Shown: positions 8,399-16,000 of the stretch, one piece after another
Position numbering within the stretch: position 1 is the first letter of the stretch
Layout of the letters: every line of letters begins with the position of its first letter
Assembly (NCBI GenBank): GCA_027064085.1
Contig: JAMOQH010000084.1
Coordinates: 1-44,343 of the forward strand
Reading direction: 5' to 3'
DNA length: 44,343 nucleotides
Source of the DNA: a bacterium
GTDB lineage: Bacteria > UBP6 > JAFGXH01
The notes under the pieces: model-generated
The model's database searches: none
What the model saw: the letters and a program-made list of their open reading frames with translations, nothing else
Told to the model about the DNA's origin: nothing
Made by a program: the position numbers and the translations under genes

Positions 8399-10312
8399 AT
8401 GGAATCAAAATATGGTGGTTATGCAGGAAAAATTTTAAAAATTGATTTAACTAATAGAGAAATATCTGATTATCCATTTACTGATAGAGAACGCGAACTA
8501 TATTTAGGCGGAAAAATCATGGCCTCGAAAATTATACTTGATAATTTGAAAGATGATACAGTTCCTCTTTCAAGTGAAAATATAATTGTTGTTTCAACTG
8601 GTCCTTTTACAAATACAGGTGCTCCTTCTTCAAGTCGCTTTAATATATCTTCACTTTCTCCACTCACAGGATTAATAGCATCATCAAATTGTGGTGGGAA
8701 TTTTGGAATTTATTTAAAAAAAGCAGGTTATGATGCATTAATTATTACTGGAAAATCAACTGAGAAAATATGGATAGAAATAAACGAAAATGAAGTTAGT
8801 TTTAATAGTGCTGATGATTTATGGGGACTTGATACTGAAGAAGTTCAAGAGAAACTTCCTGAAAAAACTGGAAAAATTGTTATAGGCCCTGCTGCTGAGA
8901 ATCTTGTTAGATATGCAGGTATTTTTAGTCAAGAAAGAGCTGCTGGAAGAGCTGGTCTTGGTTCTGTAATGGGATTTAAAAATCTTAAAGCAGTTGTAGC
9001 TAAAGGAAACATTAAAACTAATGTTAAAAATAAAGATAAAACAAAAGAACTTTATAAAAAATGGATATATAAATTAAAAGATAGTTATCTTACAGGTGAA
9101 ATGCTTCCTAAATATGGTACAGCTGGAATTTTAAAACTTATGCAAAAGAAAAATGTGCTAGCAACTAGAAATTTTCAAAAAGGAAATTTTGATGATTTTG
9201 AAATGATTTCTGGTGAAAAACTTGAAGAAAAATATTTAATTAAAAATAGAGGTTGTGTTACATGTCCAATTCAATGTGGTAGACAAGTTGAAATAGATGG
9301 TAAAAAAGTAAAAGGACCTGAATTAGAAACTTTAGGACTTTTAGGAGCAAATATTGAAAATAATGATTTAAAGAAAATTATTGATTGGAATTATCAAATT
9401 GATAAACTCGGAATGGATACTATTAGTCTTGCTGGATCAATTGCATTTGCAATGGAACTTAATGAAAAAGGTCTTTGGGATAATGGTCTTGAATTTGGTA
9501 AAACTGATAATTTATCAGAAATATTTAATGACATTGCTAATAGAAAAGGAATTGGTGATGATTTAGCAAATGGAGTAAAATTTCTTTCTGAGAAATATGG
9601 TGGAAAAGAATTTGCAATTCATTCAAAAGGAATGGAATTATCAGCATATGAACCAAGAGGTTCAGTAGGACAAGGACTTGGCTATGCAGTTTCAAATAGA
9701 GGAGGCTGTCATCTTGGTGCAGGATATGTAATATTATTTGAAGCATTATATATGTCAATGGATCCTTATTCAACTGTTTCAAAAGCTGAACTTACAATGT
9801 TAAATCAAGATATTATGGAAGTTTGTTCAGCATCAGGAATATGCCTTTTTACTTTACAAACAATGATTCCAGAAAAAATTATAAAAAATCCTGATGGAAT
9901 GTTTGCTAAAATTACTAATAACTTAATGACTAAAAATGTTACAGCAGCTGTTTTAAGAAAAGTTAATAAATTAAATGAAGATGGATTAAATGTTAATCTT
10001 CCTAATGTTCCTCATATAAAAGCTCTTGAAAGCTTAACTGGAATGAAAATGGATTTTGGTAAATTTAGAGAAATTGGTGAAAGAGGATATACACTTGATA
10101 GAATGATTAATTTAAGAAGAGGATTAAAAGCAACTGACGATACACTTCCTAAAAGATTAACTGATGTACCACAAGATATAACAAATAAAAATTCAAAAGT
10201 TCCAATTAAAGAATTAAGAGATAAATATTATAGTTGTCGTGGTTTAACTAAAGAAGGAGAAGTTACTGAAGAAAAATTAAAAAGTTTAAAAATGCAGGAA
10301 TACTGCAAATAA
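8399..10312 (+). CDS. Tungsten/molybdopterin aldehyde:ferredoxin oxidoreductase
   Basis: It catalyses aldehyde + water to carboxylate with electrons to ferredoxin, or the reverse, using a bis-pterin W (or Mo) cofactor and one [4Fe-4S] cluster. The start is ATG 8399, preceded by ATAGGAG. The 637-residue protein shows the N-terminal pterin-binding fold (SRFNISSLSPLTG), the second pterin region (AGIFSQERAAGRAGLGSVMG) and the cluster ligands Cys286-x2-Cys289-x3-Cys293 (CVTCPIQCG), with a fourth likely at Cys482 (ASGIC). The usual DxxGLC pterin motif reads SASGIC, so the Asp is not conserved. It is the second gene of an operon with an alcohol dehydrogenase. No cofactor-synthesis gene is adjacent. 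Confidence 0.93.
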   Translation: MESKYGGYAGKILKIDLTNREISDYPFTDRERELYLGGKIMASKIILDNLKDDTVPLSSENIIVVSTGPFTNTGAPSSSRFNISSLSPLTGLIASSNCGGNFGIYLKKAGYDALIITGKSTEKIWIEINENEVSFNSADDLWGLDTEEVQEKLPEKTGKIVIGPAAENLVRYAGIFSQERAAGRAGLGSVMGFKNLKAVVAKGNIKTNVKNKDKTKELYKKWIYKLKDSYLTGEMLPKYGTAGILKLMQKKNVLATRNFQKGNFDDFEMISGEKLEEKYLIKNRGCVTCPIQCGRQVEIDGKKVKGPELETLGLLGANIENNDLKKIIDWNYQIDKLGMDTISLAGSIAFAMELNEKGLWDNGLEFGKTDNLSEIFNDIANRKGIGDDLANGVKFLSEKYGGKEFAIHSKGMELSAYEPRGSVGQGLGYAVSNRGGCHLGAGYVILFEALYMSMDPYSTVSKAELTMLNQDIMEVCSASGICLFTLQTMIPEKIIKNPDGMFAKITNNLMTKNVTAAVLRKVNKLNEDGLNVNLPNVPHIKALESLTGMKMDFGKFREIGERGYTLDRMINLRRGLKATDDTLPKRLTDVPQDITNKNSKVPIKELRDKYYSCRGLTKEGEVTEEKLKSLKMQEYCK

Positions 10313-10327
10313 GGGATAAAAAATAAG

Positions 10328-10367
10328 AAAAGAGCTTATGACAATTTTTCAGTCTATAAGCTCTTTT
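10328..10367 (+). terminator. Terminator of the alcohol dehydrogenase-AOR operon
   Basis: AAAAGAGCTTAT and ATAAGCTCTTTT form a perfect 12-bp stem with a 16-base loop, starting 16 bases after the AOR stop codon. Confidence 0.9.
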
Positions 10368-10398
10368 CATATAAAAAATTGAATGAATTAATTATAAT

Positions 10399-10818
10399 GA
10401 AAAAAGGTATTATTTTAACAAAAGATGCTGTGGAAATTAGAATTCTAAGATAATTTTTGTCAAATTTTGTTAAAGAGGGGAAATTAGTTAGGATAGCACA
10501 TGGTGTATATTCATCGCAAGATGCATTTAATGATGAAATATATATTATTCAAGCAAGAAGTAGTAGAGTTGTTTTTTCTCATGAAACAGCATTATTTCTA
10601 CATGGTTTAACAGATAGAGATCCTACTGAGTGGGTTGTTACACTCCCTTCTGGTTATAATGCAACAAGTCTTAAAAAAACGGTATATATAAAAGTATATT
10701 TTATTAAAAAAGAGCTTTATGAATTAGGAATTGAAGAATCAAAAACTGTTTATGAAAGACGAATTATTATTTATAACAAAGAAAGAACAATTAGCGATAT
10801 AGTTAGAAGTAGAAATAA
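10399..10818 (+). pseudogene. Relic of an AbiEi-type antitoxin (type IV toxin-antitoxin)
   Basis: From ATG 10399 the frame reads MKKGIILTKDAVEIRILR, then TAA at codon 19, then continues without shift through FLSNFVKEGKLVRIAHGVYS and ARSSRVVFSHETALFLHGLT to RTISDIVRSRNN. This is the winged-helix N-terminus and central region of AbiEi antitoxins, which repress their own operon and neutralise the AbiEii nucleotidyltransferase toxin. The in-frame stop and the loss of the C-terminal third make it inactive. A start after the stop codon would lack the recognition helix. The sequence runs straight into an AbiEii fragment, so a deletion removed the 3' end of this gene and the 5' end of the next one. 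Confidence 0.8.
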
Positions 10819-10820
10819 TT

Positions 10821-11012
10821 TCTATGTCTAAATATAAGAATATTTTTATATTAAAAGGTGGAATGTTAGTTGCAGCATTAGTTGGTAATGATATTAGATC
10901 AACAGTAGATATGGATACTACTATTAAAAAATATCCAGTTACTTTAGATTCAATTAAAAATGTATTTGATTTGATTTTATCAATAGACTTAGATGACGGA
11001 ATTACTATGACC
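10821..11012 (+). pseudogene. Relic of an AbiEii nucleotidyltransferase toxin
   Basis: In a different frame from the AbiEi relic, the sequence encodes SKYKNIFILKGGMLVAALVG, then NDIRSTVDMDTTIKKYPVTL and SIDLDDGITM. This is the nucleotide-binding core of AbiEii-type toxins (LKGG and RSTxDxD motifs are seen). The first 30-40 residues and everything after ITM (normally about two thirds of the protein) are missing. The following bases belong to an unrelated gene fragment in the opposite orientation. The toxin cannot be active. Confidence 0.8.
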
Positions 11013-11017
11013 ATAAA

Positions 11018-11430
11018 ACTTCCACCGTTACGTGCTTCAAGTACAGAACGATTTAATGCCCGTTTATATTTATTAATGTTTTCTGGTGTAGATTCATCAG
11101 TTTTATATTCTTGATTATTATAAGTTCCATTATCAAATATTGATAATGGTGGAATTCTAACCATAATAATTGTTGATATTATTCCTACAATTGCTAAAAT
11201 AGCGTAAAATAATAAGAATTTATCTCCAACATTTAATGTATTAGCAATTACTTAACAGAATGGAAGTGAAACTACTTTCTTCGATAAACTTAGGTTTTGA
11301 TGTTTTATAAATAATAGCAGTGATACCTGAAATAATAATTACTCCATAAACAACTTGAAAGCCAAAAGGCTTACAAATACCTTTTACAAAATCAATAACG
11401 TAACCAAGTGGTATGTTTATTGCACCATTT
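11018..11430 (-). pseudogene. Fragment of a membrane protein, possibly YjiH/nucleoside-recognition type
   Basis: Read on the minus strand, one frame encodes INIPLGYVIDFVKGICKPFG and FQVVYGVIIISGITAIIYK, stops at TAA near 11250, and a shifted frame resumes with NTLNVGDKFLLFYAILAIVG, IISTIIMVRIPPLSIFDNGT and so on to EARNGGSFM. Hydrophobic helices alternate with short loops. I recall this layout from the N-terminal half of YjiH-like membrane proteins with a nucleoside-recognition domain, but the assignment is from memory and uncertain. Both ends are missing and the frame is broken, so it is a relic. It abuts the AbiEii relic head to head near 11015. Confidence 0.45.
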
Positions 11431-11439
11431 TTAAATATT

Positions 11440-11511
11440 GGAAAAAAAATAAAAAAAAAATAAAAAAAAATAAGTGACAGACCTTGACAAAAATATTTAG
11501 TGGTGTATAAT
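11440..11511 (+). promoter_or_regulatory. Near-consensus promoter with A-tract UP element
   Basis: TTGACA (11484-11489), 16 bp, TATAAT (11506-11511) is the strongest-looking sigma-A-type promoter in the window. Runs of A at 11449-11471 upstream resemble an UP element. It drives the RAYT-like gene and probably the trxB operon behind it. Confidence 0.8.
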
Positions 11512-11554
11512 AAGGTTATCCTAAAAGGGACACACCTTGAAAAAGGAGGAAAAT

Positions 11555-12340
11555 ATGCCGAGAGAAGCTAGGATAAAATCAGTTTTTTCAACATATTACA
11601 TTTATCAAGAAGGAAATGGTAACAATCTTTTTAAGGATGATGATGAAAAAAATATTTTTTTAGAAGTTTTAAAAAAAATGAAAAAAAAATATAATTTCAA
11701 AATATATGCGTTTTGCCTTCAAGATTATTTTTATAAATTAATAATATTTGATAATGGAAATGACATTACTAAAATTATGAAAAGTATTAATGTTAGTTAT
11801 ACAATGAAAGTTAATAAATTTAGAAATCAAAAAGGTAGGATCTTTGAAAAAAGATTTGTTAGTAAAATAATTGATAAAGCAGATATGCTTATGGAATTCA
11901 GCAAAAACATTCATCTAGATTCAAAAGGTTTAAAAGATTGTTTTAGTAGCTATTGTGCTTATTTTGAAGAAAAGCTTAATGCTGAGCTAATTGATACAGA
12001 GATTATTTTAAAAGGCGTAATTGCAGATAATAAAGCAAAAAGATATCAAATGTTTATTAATGATGAAGATGATATATATGATATTGTTTATGAATATGAT
12101 TTTTGTGAATGTGTAGATAAAAGTAATTGTTTAAAAAGTGTTAAACAAAGTAATGAAAAACTAAATGAGATTCTAAAAAACAAAAATATAAGTTTTGAAG
12201 AAATGTTAAAAAATAAGAAAGTAAGAAATGAATTAATAAAAATATGTAGAAAAAATTCAACGCTTTCTTTAAAAGAAATTGGTAAAATGTTTGGAAATAT
12301 TAGTGAATCAGGAGTTTGTAAGATTCTAAGTAGGGAGTGA
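11555..12340 (+). CDS. RAYT/Y1-transposase-like protein without the HUH motif
   Basis: The first 130 residues align by eye with REP-associated tyrosine transposases of the IS200/IS605 superfamily: a start like MPREARIKSVFSTYYI, a core KIYAFCLQDYFYKLII, and a tail SYTMKVNKFRNQKGRIFEKRF. In active enzymes the core reads DNHxHLL; here both metal-binding histidines are replaced (Phe59, Lys61). A tyrosine (Tyr82) remains in the nuclease helix, but its partner sites are changed. The C-terminus carries a helix-turn-helix-like segment (TLSLKEIGKMFGNISESGVC). The start is ATG 11555 after AAAGGAGG. It lies 4 bp from trxB, behind a near-perfect promoter, so it is expressed with the redox genes. I infer a domesticated nucleic-acid-binding protein, perhaps a regulator; the function is unknown. 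Confidence 0.75.
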   Translation: MPREARIKSVFSTYYIYQEGNGNNLFKDDDEKNIFLEVLKKMKKKYNFKIYAFCLQDYFYKLIIFDNGNDITKIMKSINVSYTMKVNKFRNQKGRIFEKRFVSKIIDKADMLMEFSKNIHLDSKGLKDCFSSYCAYFEEKLNAELIDTEIILKGVIADNKAKRYQMFINDEDDIYDIVYEYDFCECVDKSNCLKSVKQSNEKLNEILKNKNISFEEMLKNKKVRNELIKICRKNSTLSLKEIGKMFGNISESGVCKILSRE

Positions 12341-12344
12341 GAAA

Positions 12345-13307
12345 ATGGGTTTAAATTTTGACTTAGGTTTTGGAAGTAGTAAGAAATTTGATTATGAAAA
12401 AATATATGATTTAATAGTAATTGGTGGAGGACCAGGAGGTTTATCATCAGCTCTTTATGCAAAGCGTAAAGGTATAGATGTTGCAATAATTTCTGGAAGT
12501 ATAGGCGGGCAAGTATCTGATACTAGTTCTGTTGAGAATTATTTAGGAATTGAATCTTTATCAGGTGAAGGTCTTGTTAAACAATTTAAAAGTCATGTTG
12601 AAGCATATGATGTTCCAATGTTAGACCAAAAGAAAGTATTAGAGATTTCTAATGACAAAGTAAAAGAAATTAAATTAGATAGTGGTGAAATAGTAAAAGC
12701 AAAAACTGTTATTGTTGCTACTGGAAGTTTAAATAGAAAAATTGGTGTACCAGGTGAGGATGAATTTTATGGTAAGGGTGTAACTTACTGTGCGATATGT
12801 GATGGACCGTTATTTGAAGGTCTTGATGTAATTGTATCTGGTGGAGGAAATTCAGCTGTTGAAGCTGCTATTGATTTATCAAAGATTGCTAATTCAGTTA
12901 AATTAGTTCAAAGAAGTGTTTTAAGAGCTGATAAAGTTCTAATAGATAAACTTGAATCAATTGAAAATGTTGAAATATTTATTGGTCACCAAATTAAAGA
13001 AGTTAAAGGCGATAAATTAGTTTCAAGTGTAATTGCACTTAATAAAGAAACAAATGAAGAAGTTGAATTTAAAACAAATGCATTATTTGTTGAAATAGGA
13101 TACGTTCCAAATTCAAAATTTGTTGAAAATATTTTAGAGTTAAATAATAAAAAGGAAATTGTTATTAATGAAAAAAATGAAACATCAGTAGAGGGTATTT
13201 ATGCTGTAGGTGACGTAACAAGCGTTCCTTATAAGCAAATTATTATAGCAGCATCTGAAGGCGCAAAAGCAGCTCTTTCAGCAGTAGATTATTTGAATAA
13301 AAATTAG
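12345..13307 (+). CDS. trxB: Thioredoxin-disulfide reductase family flavoenzyme
   Basis: An FAD/NAD(P)H enzyme that reduces a thioredoxin-like partner in the cytoplasm. The FAD site GGGPGG (residues 27-32), the redox-active CAIC (Cys149, Cys152), the NAD(P)H site GGGNSAVE (about 166-173) and the C-terminal FAD motif YAVGDVTSVPYKQIIIAASE are all present. Length (320 residues) is normal for TrxR; an extra N-terminal 20 residues (MGLNFDLGFGSSKKFDYEK) precede the fold. The ribosome binding site GGGAGTGAG overlaps the end of the preceding gene. The next gene, 12 bp downstream, encodes a protein with two thioredoxin folds, so the pair resembles a split AhpF, where the N-terminal double-thioredoxin domain relays electrons from a TrxR core. 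The terminal acceptor (peroxiredoxin or other) is not in the window. Confidence 0.93.
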   Translation: MGLNFDLGFGSSKKFDYEKIYDLIVIGGGPGGLSSALYAKRKGIDVAIISGSIGGQVSDTSSVENYLGIESLSGEGLVKQFKSHVEAYDVPMLDQKKVLEISNDKVKEIKLDSGEIVKAKTVIVATGSLNRKIGVPGEDEFYGKGVTYCAICDGPLFEGLDVIVSGGGNSAVEAAIDLSKIANSVKLVQRSVLRADKVLIDKLESIENVEIFIGHQIKEVKGDKLVSSVIALNKETNEEVEFKTNALFVEIGYVPNSKFVENILELNNKKEIVINEKNETSVEGIYAVGDVTSVPYKQIIIAASEGAKAALSAVDYLNKN

Positions 13308-13319
13308 GAGGAATAAAAA

Positions 13320-13964
13320 ATGAGTTTATTAAATGAAGAGGTAAAAGGTCAATTAAAAGAAGTATTCGGAAATATGAAAAATGAGGTAACAATTGCGTTA
13401 TTTGTAAGTGAAAACAACTGTGAAACTTGTGAAGATACAAAGTCTTATATGACTGATGTTGAAACATTATCAGAAAACATTAAATTAGAAGTTTATGATA
13501 TTAACAATGATAGTGAAAAAGCTGAAGAATTAAATGTTGATAAAGTACCAGCTATTGTATTATTAGATTCAAACAAAAAAGATAATGGAGTTAAATTCTA
13601 TGGTATTCCAGCAGGACATGAAATTAATTCATTTGTTACTGGTATATTAGAAGTATCTGATGCTGGAGAAGAATTACCAGAAGCTATGGTAAATGAAATT
13701 AAAGCAATAGACAAAAAAGTAAATATTAAAGTATTTGTTACATTAGCTTGTCCACATTGTGCTGGAGCAGTTTCTAAAGCTCATAAATTAGCTTTAATGA
13801 ATGAAAACATTACTGGTGAAATGATTGAAGCTCAAACTTTCAATGATTTATCAAATAAATACAATGTAAGTGGAGTTCCAAAAATCGTTATTAACGAAAA
13901 ATACGAATTAGTTGGAAACCAACCAATTGAAAAGTTCTTAGAAGAAATTGCTAAAATTGGATAG
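13320..13964 (+). CDS. Double-thioredoxin-fold redox protein (PDO/AhpF N-domain type)
   Basis: Two thioredoxin-like folds in tandem, each with a CxxC: Cys34-ETC-Cys37 in the N-terminal half and Cys144-PHC-Cys147 in the C-terminal half, followed by the cis-Pro motif SGVPKIVIN. This is the layout of protein disulfide oxidoreductases and of the N-terminal domain of AhpF, in which only the second site is usually catalytic; here both CxxC pairs are kept. The protein should take electrons from the thioredoxin reductase encoded 12 bp upstream and pass them to disulfides or a peroxiredoxin. At 214 residues it is full length. A terminator follows. Confidence 0.9.
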   Translation: MSLLNEEVKGQLKEVFGNMKNEVTIALFVSENNCETCEDTKSYMTDVETLSENIKLEVYDINNDSEKAEELNVDKVPAIVLLDSNKKDNGVKFYGIPAGHEINSFVTGILEVSDAGEELPEAMVNEIKAIDKKVNIKVFVTLACPHCAGAVSKAHKLALMNENITGEMIEAQTFNDLSNKYNVSGVPKIVINEKYELVGNQPIEKFLEEIAKIG

Positions 13965-14015
13965 TAATAACTAAAAGAAAAAAATAAGAAATAGAAAAAA
14001 TAAGAAATAAAACAG

Positions 14016-14049
14016 AAAAGATAATTTCAGAAATGAAGTTATCTTTTTT
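14016..14049 (+). terminator. Terminator of the trxB operon
   Basis: AAAAGATAA, 14-base loop, TTATCTTTTTT. The same GATAATT/AATTATC design recurs at 36902 and 44175, and the flanking TAGTAATAACTAAAA stretch recurs at about 25485. Confidence 0.8.
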
Positions 14050-14185
14050 GTGCAATAAAAATGATTAATTTTATTTCTTCCCTTAAATGTAGTTTTGCTT
14101 AAATGATTTTATGAAAGATGTTTTGCATATGAAAAATTGGATTGATATTATTTAATCTGTTTTTATTAAATCTTCTGAATGAATA

Positions 14186-14281
14186 GCTGCTAGTGAAATC
14201 GCTTATATTACTATTAAAAATGTAAAAGAAAAGAATTTAAAACCATTCCAATATTCAAAGTATTTGTTTGAGAATTTTTAA
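14186..14281 (+). pseudogene. C-terminal tail of an IS66-type transposase
   Basis: The bases encode AASEIAYITIKNVKEKNLKP then FQYSKYLFENF and a stop. This resembles the very end of IS66-family transposases (SIVETAKANGLKPFEYLKYL-like). Only some 31 codons survive, with no start. The rest of the spacer between 13965 and 14487 holds the terminator, a perfect 14-bp palindrome GGTGAAATTTCACC at 14402-14415 inside a meaningless 19-codon ORF, and no other gene that I can see. Confidence 0.55.
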
Positions 14282-14487
14282 AATATCTACCGCGGAAATT
14301 GATGTTTTATTTATTAGTTTTATTGTAATGCTTGTAATGTTTATGATATGATTATAAACAGATAATAATATAATTTTAGTATAAAAATAATGTATGAAGA
14401 TGGTGAAATTTCACCTGTTTTTACACGGAGATTTGTTAAAAAAGAATAATGGTAGTTGGTATGGATAGCGTTTAAGGAGAATTGAAA

Positions 14488-15984
14488 ATGATTACAGGGA
14501 AGTTAAGAAGTGATGTTGATAAAATTTGGGAGATATTTTGGACTGGTGGGATAACAAATCCATTATCTGTTATTGAACAGTTTACGTATCTTTTATTTAT
14601 TAAAGGACTAGATGATAAGCAGATTTTTTTGGAAAAAAATGCAGAAATTTTAGGTATTGAAATTGAAGAAAGTGTTTTTAATGAAGATCAACAGGAATAT
14701 AGGTGGGAAAACTTTAGGCATTTAGATGCTAATAAAATGTATGATTTAGTATCTAGAAAAGTTTTTCCTTTTATAAAAAAAATAGACGAAGAAAAAAATA
14801 AAACTAAAAATAATAGCTCGAAAAAACAATCTGCTTTTACTAAGTATATGGATGATGCAATATTTATGATTCCTACTCCACAAATGCTCGAAAAAATTAT
14901 TACAAATATTCATAATTTATCATTAAAAAATGATGGTGAGGATGATACTAGTGGTGACCTTTATGAATACTTATTATCAAAAGTAGCAACAGCAGGAACA
15001 AATGGACAATTTAGAACTCCTAGACATATTATTAAAATGATGGTTGAATTAATGAAACCGACACCTACAGATATTATTGTTGATCCAGCTGCAGGTTCAG
15101 CAGGTTTTTTAGTTGCTGCAGGTGATTATCTTAAGGAGAATAATGAAGATTTATTTTCGATTAAAGAATTAAAAGACCATTATAATAATGATATGTTTTA
15201 TGGAAATGATATGGACAGAACAATGCTCCGTATTGGAGCAATGAATATGATGCTTCATGGTGTTGATAGTCCTAATATTGAATATAGAGATTCGTTATCT
15301 GAGAAGAATAATGATTTTGAAAAATACACTTTAGTACTTGCAAACCCTCCTTTTAAAGGATCACTTGACTATGATAGTGTAGCAGCTGATTTGCTTAAAG
15401 TAACTAAAACAAAAAAGACTGAACTTTTATTTTTAGCACTTTTCCTTAGGACTTTAAAAAAAGGTGGAAGGTGTGCTTCAATTGTACCGGATGGTGTATT
15501 ATTTGGAAGCTCTAAAGCTCATAAAGCTATAAGAAAAGAAATTGTAGAAAATCATCATCTACATGCTATTATTTCTATGCCTAGTGGTGTGTTTAAACCG
15601 TATGCAGGAGTATCTACTGCTATTATGGTATTCACTAAAACTGGTGCAGGTGGCACAGATAAAGTGTGGTTTTATGATATGAAGGCAGATGGTTTCTCTC
15701 TTGATGATAAAAGGCAACCAGTAGATGCAAATGATATAGATGATATTATCAATAGATATCATAATTTAGAGAACGAAAAAACAAGAAAGAGAACAGAAAA
15801 ATCTTTTTTAGTTGATAAAGCTGAAATTGTAAAGAATGCTTATGATCTTTCTATTAATAAGTATAAAGAAATAATTTATGAAAAAATTGAGTATGATTCA
15901 CCAGATGTAATTATGAAGAAAATAGATGAAATTGATAATGAGATTGTAACTTTGAAGCAAGAGCTTAAGATGTTACTAAATTAG
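14488..15984 (+). CDS. hsdM: Type I restriction-modification DNA methyltransferase subunit
   Basis: It transfers a methyl group from S-adenosylmethionine to adenine N6 within the site chosen by HsdS, and forms M2S and R2M2S complexes. The start is ATG 14488, with AAGGAG at 14474-14479. Domains are an N-terminal helical HsdM domain (residues 5-130) and the methyltransferase core, with motif I DPAAGSAGF (Asp199) and catalytic motif IV NPPF (Asn286). A C-terminal coiled coil (IMKKIDEIDNEIVTLKQELK) should contact HsdS. At 498 residues it is full length. It opens the operon hsdM-hsdS-HEPN-hsdR. Confidence 0.95.
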   Translation: MITGKLRSDVDKIWEIFWTGGITNPLSVIEQFTYLLFIKGLDDKQIFLEKNAEILGIEIEESVFNEDQQEYRWENFRHLDANKMYDLVSRKVFPFIKKIDEEKNKTKNNSSKKQSAFTKYMDDAIFMIPTPQMLEKIITNIHNLSLKNDGEDDTSGDLYEYLLSKVATAGTNGQFRTPRHIIKMMVELMKPTPTDIIVDPAAGSAGFLVAAGDYLKENNEDLFSIKELKDHYNNDMFYGNDMDRTMLRIGAMNMMLHGVDSPNIEYRDSLSEKNNDFEKYTLVLANPPFKGSLDYDSVAADLLKVTKTKKTELLFLALFLRTLKKGGRCASIVPDGVLFGSSKAHKAIRKEIVENHHLHAIISMPSGVFKPYAGVSTAIMVFTKTGAGGTDKVWFYDMKADGFSLDDKRQPVDANDIDDIINRYHNLENEKTRKRTEKSFLVDKAEIVKNAYDLSINKYKEIIYEKIEYDSPDVIMKKIDEIDNEIVTLKQELKMLLN

Positions 15985-16000
15985 ATTTGTAGGGGAGATT

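Noticed and set aside
10457-10831. Stand-alone functional short AbiEi starting after the stop codon
   Set aside because: It would lack the start of the winged helix and the C-terminal domain, and no ribosome binding site or good start precedes it.
12088-12486. Long minus-strand open frames opposite the RAYT-like and trxB genes
   Set aside because: These have no ribosome binding sites and reflect the base composition of the opposite, clearly coding strand.
14402-14415. Perfect 14-bp palindrome GGTGAAATTTCACC as hsdM operator or terminator
   Set aside because: It lies within a short open frame that may be a coding relic, it stands alone, and no promoter boxes are placed around it; too weak to annotate as a separate site.
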